Positions 15,776 to 23,837 of a stretch of DNA of 64,000 bases are shown in pieces. Position 1 is the first letter of the stretch. Every line of letters starts with the position of its first letter. A model generated the notes under the pieces. That model saw nothing but the letters and a program-made list of their open reading frames with translations. It was not told the DNA's origin and did not search any database. The DNA comes from Burkholderia cepacia (lineage in GTDB: Bacteria > Pseudomonadota > Gammaproteobacteria > Burkholderiales > Burkholderiaceae): contig NZ_CP073639.1 in NCBI RefSeq assembly GCF_029962485.1, positions 310,001 to 374,000 of the forward strand, given 5' to 3'. A program made the position numbers and the translations under genes.

Positions 15776-17017
15776 ATGAACTTACAAGAACTCGAAGAAC
15801 TGATGCGAAGCCTGTTCGAGGATGAGAGCCTCGATGATTTCGGAACAAGCGACTACAGCCTCACGTTCGTCGTGCCCGGCAAGGTCAAGGACGTCAAGGC
15901 TGCGTTGCTGACCCGCACGGACCCGGCCGGATGGAGCGGCGAATCGGTGCACTGGTTCTACCGGAACGATGCCGACGACTGGGCGCTGTATCTGCGCGCG
16001 GTTCCGCATGCGGTGTTCTGCATCGCGACCGTACAGTCGATGCATGCGCAGCACATGCAGAAACACCTGGACGCATCGGCCGTCACGCCGGAGCAGCAGG
16101 CGATCTACGACGCAGAGGAAGCGCAGCGCCGGCAGGAGGCCGAAGCGCGGCAGCGTCGCGACACGCGGACAGCGCCGCTGGCGCCGCTCGGCGGGCCGTT
16201 CCATACCGATGGCGAACGCATATGGGCGCGCGTCGGCAGCGGGCATCGCTATCACGCGCTCAACCATTTCGATCTCGGCAGCTTCCGGCATCTGGTCGAC
16301 AACTTTGCGGTCGATGCATCGGGGCTGCGCTATTACGCGGCCGGCGCCGCGTCCCGCAACGACGACGCGGGCGAAGGGCTCATCGCCGACGGCGATGCGG
16401 CCACGCTGGAATCGCTCGGTGGCGACTGGTATTGCGATGCACGGCAGGCGTACTACTTCGATCGCGACATTCACAATCCTGATCGCGGCCAGTGCCATCT
16501 GACCGTGGTCAAGGCCGATGTGGCCAGCTTCACGCATATCGGCGGCGCGTACGCACGGGATGCGAAGCACCTGTTCTGTGCAGGCGTGCGCAAGCGCGGC
16601 ATCGACGATCCGGCCGGTGTGGCCGGCCTCGGCTATCGCTATGCGCGGCTCGGCGGGCAGATTCTTTACGACGGCAAGATCGTGGACAAGCCGGGGCGTA
16701 TCGACGTCGAAACGGCACGCGCCGTTTTTCACGACGTACTGATCGATGCGAATGGCCACCTGCTATGGGGGAAGAACTACCGCAAGCCGTTGCCGGGGAT
16801 CGACGTGCCAAGCCTGCGTTTCCTGAACTGGTCGTTCGCGGTCGACGACCAGCGCGTCTACTACCGCACGAATGCGAACCTGGCCGTGTGCGAAGGCGTC
16901 GATCGCGCAAGCGTGGAGGCCGTGCCGCCGTCGGGGATCCGCGACAGGCACGGAGCGATCGAGCTCCGCTATCCGGACGGCATCGCACGAGTCCCGGCGC
17001 CGCCGACGGAATCCTGA
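15776..17017 (+). CDS. DKNYY-family protein
   Basis: A 413-residue protein of the DKNYY type, named for repeats around D-x-x-x-VYY/LYY. Copies are visible in ASGLRYYAAG, ARQAYYFDRD, DAKHLFCAG and DDQRVYYRTN, with LPGIDVPSLRFLN-like spacers between. The N-terminal 130 residues form a separate region ending in a charged helix (EEAQRRQEAEARQRRDTR). No signal peptide is seen. DKNYY proteins are often secreted or envelope-associated in other genera, and the function is unknown. The gene starts 110 bases from the outermost hipBA operator, so HipB binding might also influence it. Confidence 0.78.
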   Translation: MNLQELEELMRSLFEDESLDDFGTSDYSLTFVVPGKVKDVKAALLTRTDPAGWSGESVHWFYRNDADDWALYLRAVPHAVFCIATVQSMHAQHMQKHLDASAVTPEQQAIYDAEEAQRRQEAEARQRRDTRTAPLAPLGGPFHTDGERIWARVGSGHRYHALNHFDLGSFRHLVDNFAVDASGLRYYAAGAASRNDDAGEGLIADGDAATLESLGGDWYCDARQAYYFDRDIHNPDRGQCHLTVVKADVASFTHIGGAYARDAKHLFCAGVRKRGIDDPAGVAGLGYRYARLGGQILYDGKIVDKPGRIDVETARAVFHDVLIDANGHLLWGKNYRKPLPGIDVPSLRFLNWSFAVDDQRVYYRTNANLAVCEGVDRASVEAVPPSGIRDRHGAIELRYPDGIARVPAPPTES

Positions 17018-17022
17018 GGGGC

Positions 17023-17199
17023 GTGAACGGCGGGTTTCGTGCGTCGGGCAATCGCGAGTGGCTGGGCCGTATGTATGCGCTCGGCGAGTTCTGCGCATTC
17101 GTGCTGACGTCGCTCGCGGCGCCGACGCGCATTGGCCGCGACCGGTTGTTCGACACGCTCGAGCGCGTGACCGTGCGTCGCTGGGGCATCCAGCACTGA
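17023..17199 (+). CDS. Possible small protein, 58 residues
   Basis: A GTG at 17023 preceded by GAGGGG gives a 58-residue frame beginning five bases after the DKNYY gene stop codon, containing MYALGEFCAFVLTSLAAPTR. Codon use looks like that of its neighbours, but the longer frame it belongs to runs through the preceding gene, so this may be an extension of a shadow frame. No family was recognised. Confidence 0.35.
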   Translation: MNGGFRASGNREWLGRMYALGEFCAFVLTSLAAPTRIGRDRLFDTLERVTVRRWGIQH

Positions 17200-17239
17200 C
17201 GCGACGGCGGTGCGCGACCAATCCCGGCGCACGCATAAC

Positions 17240-17286
17240 AAAAGCTGAAATCGGCTTTTCACGTGTGCCGGATGCGTCCCTATACT
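17240..17286 (+). promoter_or_regulatory. Promoter candidate with inverted repeat before the acyl-CoA dehydrogenase-like gene
   Basis: A TATACT -10 box at 17281-17286 has TTCACG about 17 bp upstream. Just before lies an inverted repeat, AAAAGC (17240-17245) and GCTTTT (17254-17259), possibly a regulator site. The start codon is at 17350. Confidence 0.4.
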
Positions 17287-17349
17287 TTGCGAAGCCGCGA
17301 TCGCGCCACGCCGCGACGCTCCCGCTCTTCTCGCACAAGGATTTTCCCG

Positions 17350-18567
17350 ATGACTGCCCGTGATGCCGTCGATCCGCGCGACGCGTTGCGCGACGCGCTT
17401 GCCACGCTGCCCGATCTCGCGAACGCGATCGGTCAGGATGCCGCGCAACGCGAGGCGCGCCGCGAACTGCCGTTCGAGGGTTTCGCGATCTTTCGGCGCT
17501 CGGCGCTGGGTGCGCTGCGGATTCCGGTGGAACGTGGCGGCCTCGGCGGCACGCTGGTCGATCTGTTCGACACGATCGCGACACTGGCCGCCGCCGATTC
17601 GAATCTCGCGCACGCGCTGCGCATTCACTACGACCAGACCGAGACGCTGCGGCTGTCGCCGCGCACGCCGTTCAACGACGTGCAGCTCGAACGCGTGCTG
17701 GCCGGCGCGATCTTCGGCGGCGCGTCGACCGAACTCGGCACGTCGCGGCCGGGCGAGAACACGACCGTGCTGCGCCGGGACGGCGATCACTATCGGTTGA
17801 CGGGCCGCAAGTACTATTCGACGGGTACCGCATTTTCGGATTTCGCGCGCATCAACGTGGAAGACGAGCGGGGCGACGCGTTGGCCGTGATCGTTCCCGT
17901 CGCGCGCGACGGCTTGCAGGTGCTCGACGACTGGGACGGGATGGGGCAGCGCATGACGGCGAGCGGCAGCCTGCTGCTCGAGAACGTGCAGGTGTTCGCG
18001 GACGAAGTGGCCGCACGCGACGGCTCGACGCTCGTCGGCCGCCATTGCGGCGCGCTGCGGCAGTTGCATCTCGTCGCGACGGGCGCGGGCATCGTGCGCA
18101 ACGTGGTGGCCGATGCCCGCCGCTACGTGCTCGCGCACGGACGTCCGGCGCTGCACAGCCCGGCGCCGACCGCGCGCGACGATCATTTCGTCCAGCAAGT
18201 CGTCGGCGAGCTGTCGGCGCACAGCCACGCGATCGATGCGCTCGTCCGCGAAAACGCGCGGGCGCTCGATCGCTCCGCCGACGCGATCGAAGCAGGCGAC
18301 GCCGAAGCGCATGCGCATGTGCTCGACAGCGCGCTCGCGACCGCGCGAACGCAACTGATCGTCAGCAAGCTCGCGCTGCACGCGGCTGAGCGGCTGTTCG
18401 AAGTCGGCGGCGCGTCGGCGACCGCGCGCGCACACAACTTCGACCGGCACTGGCGCAACCTGCGCACGATCTTCAGTCACAACCCGCTACTGCACAAGGC
18501 GCGCGTGATCGGTGACTACGCGCTGAACGGCGTGACGACGCACCTGACCGAAGGGCGCGTGTTCTGA
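17350..18567 (+). CDS. Acyl-CoA dehydrogenase-like flavoprotein (SfnB/DszC-type)
   Basis: A 405-residue flavoprotein with the acyl-CoA dehydrogenase fold. The ATG at 17350 is preferred to an in-frame upstream start. The N-terminal helical domain contains RIPVERGGLGGTLVDL. The middle beta domain has GASTELGT and RLTGRKYYSTG, where DszC/SfnB-type monooxygenases bind FMN. The C-terminal helices end in RTIFSHNPLLHKARVIGDY, with the HNP motif common in this branch and not in fatty-acid dehydrogenases. Such proteins work on organosulfur compounds or N-hydroxylations. The convergent LLM oxygenase and the sulfonate-type binding protein at 22032 support sulfur acquisition. Confidence 0.84.
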   Translation: MTARDAVDPRDALRDALATLPDLANAIGQDAAQREARRELPFEGFAIFRRSALGALRIPVERGGLGGTLVDLFDTIATLAAADSNLAHALRIHYDQTETLRLSPRTPFNDVQLERVLAGAIFGGASTELGTSRPGENTTVLRRDGDHYRLTGRKYYSTGTAFSDFARINVEDERGDALAVIVPVARDGLQVLDDWDGMGQRMTASGSLLLENVQVFADEVAARDGSTLVGRHCGALRQLHLVATGAGIVRNVVADARRYVLAHGRPALHSPAPTARDDHFVQQVVGELSAHSHAIDALVRENARALDRSADAIEAGDAEAHAHVLDSALATARTQLIVSKLALHAAERLFEVGGASATARAHNFDRHWRNLRTIFSHNPLLHKARVIGDYALNGVTTHLTEGRVF

Positions 18568-18598
18568 CCGCGCCGTGGCAGGCTGCCGCGGCCGGACC

Positions 18599-19786
18599 TC
18601 AGCGCCGCAGGCCGGCTTCACGCAGCAGCGGCAGCACGCGTTCGCCGAAGAAGTCGAGATCGGGCTTGAAGTCGTAGAAGCTCAACTGGATGCCGTCGAT
18701 GCCGGCGCGGTGCAGCCGCACGATGGTGTCGGCGACTTCATCGGGCGAACCGGTGATCGAGATGTTGCCGCCGATCGCGCGCGCCGCGGCCTGCGAACGC
18801 TGGTCGAAGCCGCCGCGCCACGCATGCGCATCGCTGTCGAAGCGGTGGAAGCTGCCTTCGTCCGCATGCGCGACGATCGCGTCGCGGTACGCGCGCGCCT
18901 CCACCGCCGTCTCGCGGCAGATCACGAGCGGATTGAGCAGCGTGCGGATGGTCCGGCCGTGCGCGGCAGCGGCCGCCTTGACGCGAGCGGTATGCGCGGG
19001 CAGCGCGTCGATCGCACGTTCGGCGTCGGGGCCGGCCGGGCTCGTGACGAACACAATGTCGGAATAGCGCGCGGCGAATTCGATGCCGGCGTCGGAGCCC
19101 GTTGCGTTGATCAGCAACGGGCGGCCGTAGCGCGGCTTCGGCGTCACGAATGCGCCGCCCAGGCGCCAGCTCGACAGCGCCGGCGCATAGCTGAAGTTGT
19201 CCGGTTGCGCCCACAACTGCTGGACCGCGTCGAGGAATTCGGCAGCCAGCGCGTAGCGTTGGTCGTGTTCGATTCGGCTCCAGCCGAACATCTCGTGTTC
19301 GACCGCGCGGTGGCCCGTCACGACGTTGATGCCCCAGCGCCCGCGCGAGATGTGATCGAGCGTCGCGGAGAATTTCGCGAAATGCAGCGGATGCCACGGC
19401 CCGTAGAGCACGTGGCTCGTCGCGACGAGGATGATCCGTTCGGTGCGCGCGGTCAGCGCGGCCAGCGTCATGAACGAGTCGAGCGCGTGGCCGTCGAACA
19501 CGCCGCCGTAGCCGCCTTTCGGCAACCACTGCGACAGCGCGAACACGAGATCGAAGCCGAGCGCCTCGGCGCGCGCGACCAGGTCGGCGTTGTAGTCGAA
19601 CGTCCAGTCGGTCGAACGCGGCAAGGTCGACGCACTCCATCCGCCGGCCTGGATCGGCAGGAACAGCCCGAGCATCAGCGGTTGCGCGAGTGCTCGCGAT
19701 ACGGGGCTGTCGGGGAAATCCGCCGGCGAACGGACGTCGACGAACGGCGACGGCGCGAGCGGGGCGGCGAGGGCGATGTCGCTCAT
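18599..19786 (-). CDS. LLM-class flavin-dependent monooxygenase (sulfone/sulfonate type)
   Basis: A 395-residue TIM-barrel oxygenase of the bacterial luciferase superfamily. The start at 19786 has AGGAG upstream. LMLGLFLPIQAGGWS begins the barrel, HISRGRWGINVVTGHRAVEH carries the FMN-binding NVVTG segment, and LINATGSDAGIEFAARYSD is typical of SsuD/RutA/SfnG-type enzymes. It needs reduced FMN from a separate reductase, which is not encoded nearby. Together with the convergent SfnB-like protein it probably opens C-S bonds when sulfate is scarce. The precise substrate is undetermined. Confidence 0.88.
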   Translation of the reverse strand: MSDIALAAPLAPSPFVDVRSPADFPDSPVSRALAQPLMLGLFLPIQAGGWSASTLPRSTDWTFDYNADLVARAEALGFDLVFALSQWLPKGGYGGVFDGHALDSFMTLAALTARTERIILVATSHVLYGPWHPLHFAKFSATLDHISRGRWGINVVTGHRAVEHEMFGWSRIEHDQRYALAAEFLDAVQQLWAQPDNFSYAPALSSWRLGGAFVTPKPRYGRPLLINATGSDAGIEFAARYSDIVFVTSPAGPDAERAIDALPAHTARVKAAAAAHGRTIRTLLNPLVICRETAVEARAYRDAIVAHADEGSFHRFDSDAHAWRGGFDQRSQAAARAIGGNISITGSPDEVADTIVRLHRAGIDGIQLSFYDFKPDLDFFGERVLPLLREAGLRR

Positions 19787-19905
19787 GGCAGGCTCCTGGC
19801 GAGGATTGCGCACGCCGGGCCGGCCCACGACGACGGGCACGAAGCCGGTGCGGGTCGCCATCTACGCAGGCGGCCGCGCGCGGGGAAACGGACATTCTCG
19901 GCAAC

Positions 19906-19958
19906 CGGGCACGGCGCGGCAAACAACGAATCCCGCTTTGCTTATCGTGCCGTGCCCG
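19906..19958. terminator. Inverted repeat downstream of porin gene
   Basis: CGGGCACGGC (19906-19915) and GCCGTGCCCG (19949-19958) are exact complements with a 33-base loop, just after the porin stop codon at 19971 (minus strand). It is possibly a transcript end or a processing hairpin; there is no T tract. Confidence 0.35.
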
Positions 19959-19970
19959 TTACGCGTGCCG

Positions 19971-21155
19971 TCAGAATTTCACGCGCAGCCCGCTGACGAA
20001 TGCGAGCTGCCGGTTCGTCGACGACGCGCTGCCGATGTTCGAGATCGCCGCGATCTTGCGATAGCCGCCCGACGTGGCCGTGCTCGCATCGCCGGCCGCG
20101 AGCTGGTAGATGCCCGACACGTAGATATCGGTGCGCTTCGACAGCGCATAGTCGAACCCGAGTGTGAACTGGTGCCAACGCGGCTTCAGCGTCTGGCCGC
20201 CGGTGCCCGGCAGGCCGCTCGCGCGCCCGTCGGTGAACGTATAGACGCCGATCAGCGTGGCGGCCGGCGTGATCTGGTAGCGCGCGTTCACGTCGTAGTT
20301 GTTGAACTTGCGCGACGAGCCATCGACATAGTCGAGCTGCGTATGGCTCCATGCGAAGCCGAGCGTCGCGCGGCCGAGCGCGTAGTTCGCGCCGAGTGCG
20401 CCGATCTGCTGCTTGAGCACGCCGCCGTTCAGCCCGTAGAAGAATGCGCCGCTGTAGTCGTTGCCGGTGGTCGAGGTCGCGCCGCCCACCGCGCCGCTCG
20501 TGTTCGACGTCGAGTTCGGGTGGTTGAACCGCACATAGCCGCCGCCGACCGACAGCGGGCCGTTCACGTAGTTCGCCGACGCGCCCCATGCGTTGTTGTT
20601 CGAGAATCCCGTGCCCGCACCGCCGTTCGCCTGGTTGCTGAATGCATAGAGCAGGTCGGCCGTGAAGCCGGCGATCGTGTCGCTGCGGAACTTCACCGCG
20701 TTGTTCAGCCGGAAGCTCTGGTTCAGGTTGTCGTTGTCGCCCACGTGCGTGGCCGGCGACCAGAAGCCGGCGCCCGAGTACTGCGCGACGAGGTCGGTGA
20801 TCGGCTCGTACTGGCGGCCGAACGTCAGCGTACCGAGGCCCTTTTTTCCGAGGCCCACGTACGCGGAGCGGCCGAACAGGCGGCCGCCCTGGCCGAGCCC
20901 GCCGTCGCTCGGGCGGAAGCCGCTTTCGAGCGTGAAGACCGCCTGCAGGCCGCCACCGAGATCTTCCGCGCCTTTCAGGCCCCAGCGGCTGCCGCTCAGC
21001 TTGCCGCTCGTCTGCTGGATGTTGCTTGCGCCGCCCTGGTTGTTCGTATACGCGATACCGGCGTCGACGACGCCGTACAACGTGACCGAACTCTGTGCGT
21101 ACGCACTGACGGAACCGATCGAAACCAAACCCAGGACTACCGATTTTTTGATCAT
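19971..21155 (-). CDS. Gram-negative general porin (Burkholderia type)
   Basis: A 394-residue outer-membrane beta-barrel. The signal peptide is MIKKSVVLGLVSIGSVSAYA, cleaved before QSSVTLYGVVDAG, the standard mature start of Burkholderia porins. GSRWGLKGAEDLGGG and GRSAYVGLGKKGLGTLTFGR are conserved turn regions. The protein ends in F (GLRVKF), as needed for outer-membrane insertion. It probably forms trimers that admit small solutes. Its placement between a flavin oxygenase and a sulfonate-type binding protein may indicate a role in organosulfur uptake, but many general porins have no such specificity. Confidence 0.94.
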   Translation of the reverse strand: MIKKSVVLGLVSIGSVSAYAQSSVTLYGVVDAGIAYTNNQGGASNIQQTSGKLSGSRWGLKGAEDLGGGLQAVFTLESGFRPSDGGLGQGGRLFGRSAYVGLGKKGLGTLTFGRQYEPITDLVAQYSGAGFWSPATHVGDNDNLNQSFRLNNAVKFRSDTIAGFTADLLYAFSNQANGGAGTGFSNNNAWGASANYVNGPLSVGGGYVRFNHPNSTSNTSGAVGGATSTTGNDYSGAFFYGLNGGVLKQQIGALGANYALGRATLGFAWSHTQLDYVDGSSRKFNNYDVNARYQITPAATLIGVYTFTDGRASGLPGTGGQTLKPRWHQFTLGFDYALSKRTDIYVSGIYQLAAGDASTATSGGYRKIAAISNIGSASSTNRQLAFVSGLRVKF

Positions 21156-21644
21156 GACTATCCTCTGTTTTTATGGGTACGTCTGTGAGGATCACGATGC
21201 TATTGACGACGGGTGCGCCGACGAACGGTCGATCCGTGGTTTGTAAATCGCTGCGCGGCCGATTTGTAATGTGCGTTGCCGTCGGCCCGGCATGTTCGTC
21301 GCGATCGCGTCCGGCGCGCACGCCGCGGCGAATGCATCGCACGGACGGCGTACGCCGGGCGCCGGAAACCCGTGCACGCCGTCATATCGATCGATGAAAT
21401 CGTTCGATGTCCGCAGCACATGCGGCCGCGATCGCGATGTTTTTACGCAACGCCCGCTTTGCGACGAGCCACCGTTGCGCTAAGCGTGCCCGCATATCGA
21501 TTCCGCAAAACGTTGGTAGGGCCACGCGAAACGTGACGGTAGAGTCGGGCATCCGGTCGCGGGCCGGCATGCTCCGGGAACGGCAGCGCACGCAAGCGCG
21601 TTCATACCGGATGGGTGGATCAACGAACACAGGAGCCGTTTGAG
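21156..21644. other. Intergenic region, 489 bases
   Basis: It contains the upstream region of the porin gene and the leader of the DUF3088 gene. Short overlapping frames on both strands look like shadows. No clear palindrome, promoter consensus or RNA-like structure was recognised. Confidence 0.4.
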
Positions 21645-21989
21645 ATGAGTCGCGATGTGCTGTTTCTGCTGGAACCGGGCTTTGCCGATCCGAAGCATCC
21701 GGGTCAACGCTTCGTCTGTCCGCACGGACTGTCGATCGAAGGGTTGCTGGCCAGTGCCCCCGATCGTGCCGGCCGCCTGGACGTGAAGCGCGTCGGCTTC
21801 GAGCGGCCGCGGCCCGCGGTGATCGACGCGCTCGACGATGCGCACCAGGGCCTGCCGGTCCTCGTACTCGGTCGCGACCAGCCGGCGCCGGACGACGCGC
21901 AGACGCTCGGCGACGTGCGCTTCGTCACCGACGCGCGCCGTATCCTCGCGCTGCTGGCTGAACGCCACGGATTTCCGGCGCTGCATTGA
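21645..21989 (+). CDS. DUF3088 family protein
   Basis: A 114-residue protein matching DUF3088 along its length: LFLLEPGFADPKHPGQRFVC, then PHGLSIEGLLAS, RPRPAVIDALDDAHQGLPVL, then FVTDARRILALLAERHGFP. The layout resembles a thioredoxin/glutathione-transferase fold with the CPH segment at the active-site position, a CXXC remnant reduced to one Cys. The ATG at 21645 follows AGGAG by 11 bases; an in-frame ATG lies ten codons upstream. Function unknown. It is 42 bases before the binding-protein gene and probably cotranscribed. Confidence 0.82.
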   Translation: MSRDVLFLLEPGFADPKHPGQRFVCPHGLSIEGLLASAPDRAGRLDVKRVGFERPRPAVIDALDDAHQGLPVLVLGRDQPAPDDAQTLGDVRFVTDARRILALLAERHGFPALH

Positions 21990-22031
21990 CGCGACGGCCC
22001 CAACGACTCATTCGATCGACAGGAGCACCCG

Positions 22032-23030
22032 ATGTCGTCTATCTCGGCGGCACGCCGCCGCCTGCTGCTCGCCGGCGCCGCGATTGCGGCGGCGCCCCTG
22101 GCCGGGAGGTCGGTGTTCGCGGCGCCGGCCGTCAACACCGATCTCGCCGGCACGACGTTGCGCGTCGCGACCTACAAGGGCGGCTGGCGTGCGCTGCTGC
22201 AGGCGGCCGGGCTCGGCGACACGCCGTACCGGATCGACTGGCGCGAGCTGAACAACGGCGTGCTGCATATCGAGGCGCTCAATGCGGATGCACTCGATAT
22301 CGGTTCGGGTAGCGAAATACCCGCGGTGTTCGCCGCGCGCCAGAAAGCCAATGTGCGGTTCATTTCGCGGGTGCGCGAAGACCTGAACAACCAGGTCACG
22401 CTCGCACGCAAGGACACGCCGATCCGTGGTATCGCCGACCTGAAGGGCAAGCGCGTTGGTTACGTGCGCGCGACGACGTCGCACTATTTCCTGTATCGCC
22501 AGCTGACGGAGGCCGGCCTCGGTTTCGACGATATCCAGCCGATTAACCTGTCGCCGACCGACGGACTATCCGCGTACGATCGCGGCGACATCGACGCGTG
22601 GGCGATCTACGGCTATAACGGTCAGCTCGCACGCAATCGCTACGGTGCGCGCGTGCTGAAGACGGGGAAGGGCTATCTGTCGGGCAATTTCCCGGTGTAC
22701 GCGAACCCGCGCACACTCGACGATGCGCGCCGTCGAGCGGCCACCGGCGATCTGCTGCTGCGGTTCCGGCACGCGTATGCGTGGGCGAACGGGCATTTTC
22801 GCGACTACGCGCTCGCGCAGAACCGCGAGACGCGCGTGCCGGTTGCCGATCTCGTCACGATGTTCGACCGGCGCAGCGAAGACTTTGCGTTGCTACCGGT
22901 GACGGCCGACGTGGTCGCGCAGCATCAACAGGTGGCGGATGTGTTCGCCCGGATCGGCGTGCTCGACGGGCCGGCCAACGTCGCGCCGTTGTGGGATACG
23001 TCGTTCAATCCGGTGGTTGCGGCGGGGTGA
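22032..23030 (+). CDS. ABC transporter substrate-binding protein (SsuA/aliphatic sulfonate type)
   Basis: A 332-residue periplasmic protein. The N-terminus has ARRRLLLAGAAIAAAPLAG, a twin-arginine-like signal, with cleavage near residue 31. Mature features of the NMT1/SsuA family are visible: LRVATYKGGWRALLQAAGL, GSGSEIPAVFAARQ, DLKGKRVGYVRATTSHYFL and DAWAIYGYN. It should bind a sulfonate, sulfate ester or similar ligand. No permease or ATPase gene is adjacent, so it must use a system encoded elsewhere. The DUF3088 gene precedes it. Confidence 0.88.
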   Translation: MSSISAARRRLLLAGAAIAAAPLAGRSVFAAPAVNTDLAGTTLRVATYKGGWRALLQAAGLGDTPYRIDWRELNNGVLHIEALNADALDIGSGSEIPAVFAARQKANVRFISRVREDLNNQVTLARKDTPIRGIADLKGKRVGYVRATTSHYFLYRQLTEAGLGFDDIQPINLSPTDGLSAYDRGDIDAWAIYGYNGQLARNRYGARVLKTGKGYLSGNFPVYANPRTLDDARRRAATGDLLLRFRHAYAWANGHFRDYALAQNRETRVPVADLVTMFDRRSEDFALLPVTADVVAQHQQVADVFARIGVLDGPANVAPLWDTSFNPVVAAG

Positions 23031-23114
23031 TGCAGCGCCGCGAGACGATGCCCGTGTGAACGGGCGATGCTTCGGACCCGATGCGGGCTGCGTCGAGCGA
23101 TCGGGCGTGCGGAA

Positions 23115-23435
23115 TCAGGAGAACGTCGTCGCGACCATGATGCCGAATACCAGCCCGAGCGCGATCCCGCTGAGCCGGCCGTAAATCGACGCGCGAACAT
23201 TGTCGTCGAGCTCGAAAGGCGAGCGCTTGTGCTTCCAGATCGTGCTGAATGCCACCGGGCGGGTGAGCAGCGCGATGCACGCGATCAGCACCGGCGTGGC
23301 GACGAGCATCGCGATGCGCTGCCCGTTCCAGTCGACGCCGTGCATGGCCAGCGAAACCAGCGCGGCAAGCGGCACCTCGACGCACAGGCCGAGCAACGAG
23401 CCGCTGACGAATGAATCTCCCGGAGACTGGAACAT
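23115..23435 (-). CDS. Small membrane protein of unknown function
   Basis: A 106-residue protein with three hydrophobic stretches (about 12-32, 41-62 and 86-104), separated by a charged loop TIWKHKRSPFELDDNVRAS. The start at 23435 is chosen; the frame continues far upstream antisense to the TPR gene, which is a shadow. No family was recognised. Confidence 0.6.
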   Translation of the reverse strand: MFQSPGDSFVSGSLLGLCVEVPLAALVSLAMHGVDWNGQRIAMLVATPVLIACIALLTRPVAFSTIWKHKRSPFELDDNVRASIYGRLSGIALGLVFGIMVATTFS

Positions 23436-23837
23436 GATCGGTCCTGGCGTTCGAATGAAACCGGCGCCTGGTTCGGGCTGCCGATAGAAAAAACCGTGGC
23501 CGTTGCCTGCGGCCGGTCGACCGTGTTCGGCATCAGCGAGGATGACGGCCGGATGGTAAGGCAAATTGCCGGCCGGTTGTCGGTCATTCAAGCTATTTAA
23601 CAAAAGTACGGAGCAATGACGTGCTTTTGTGCCACATCGGGATAGCGCGTCGTGGTAATAATCGGACCTCGTGTTGCCGTGGGCAGCGCCGGTGCGATCG
23701 ACTTCGCGATGGCGATACTGTTCCGGCACGAAAATGTGACCGTCGTCGGGTTGCCACGGGGGCAGAACCCGTTCCGGGCGGCGCACCGCGTCGCGCGAGT
23801 CGATGGCGATCGCGAAGCGCCACCCATCCAGTCGAAC
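23436..23837. other. Intergenic region, 402 bases
   Basis: The region contains the upstream side of the TPR glycosyltransferase gene. The glycosyltransferase frame is open back to 23652, but that 62-residue extension has no TPR pattern and no ribosome-binding site. An AT-rich patch near 23585-23605 (CTATTTAACAAAAG) could include a promoter. Nothing else was seen. Confidence 0.4.
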
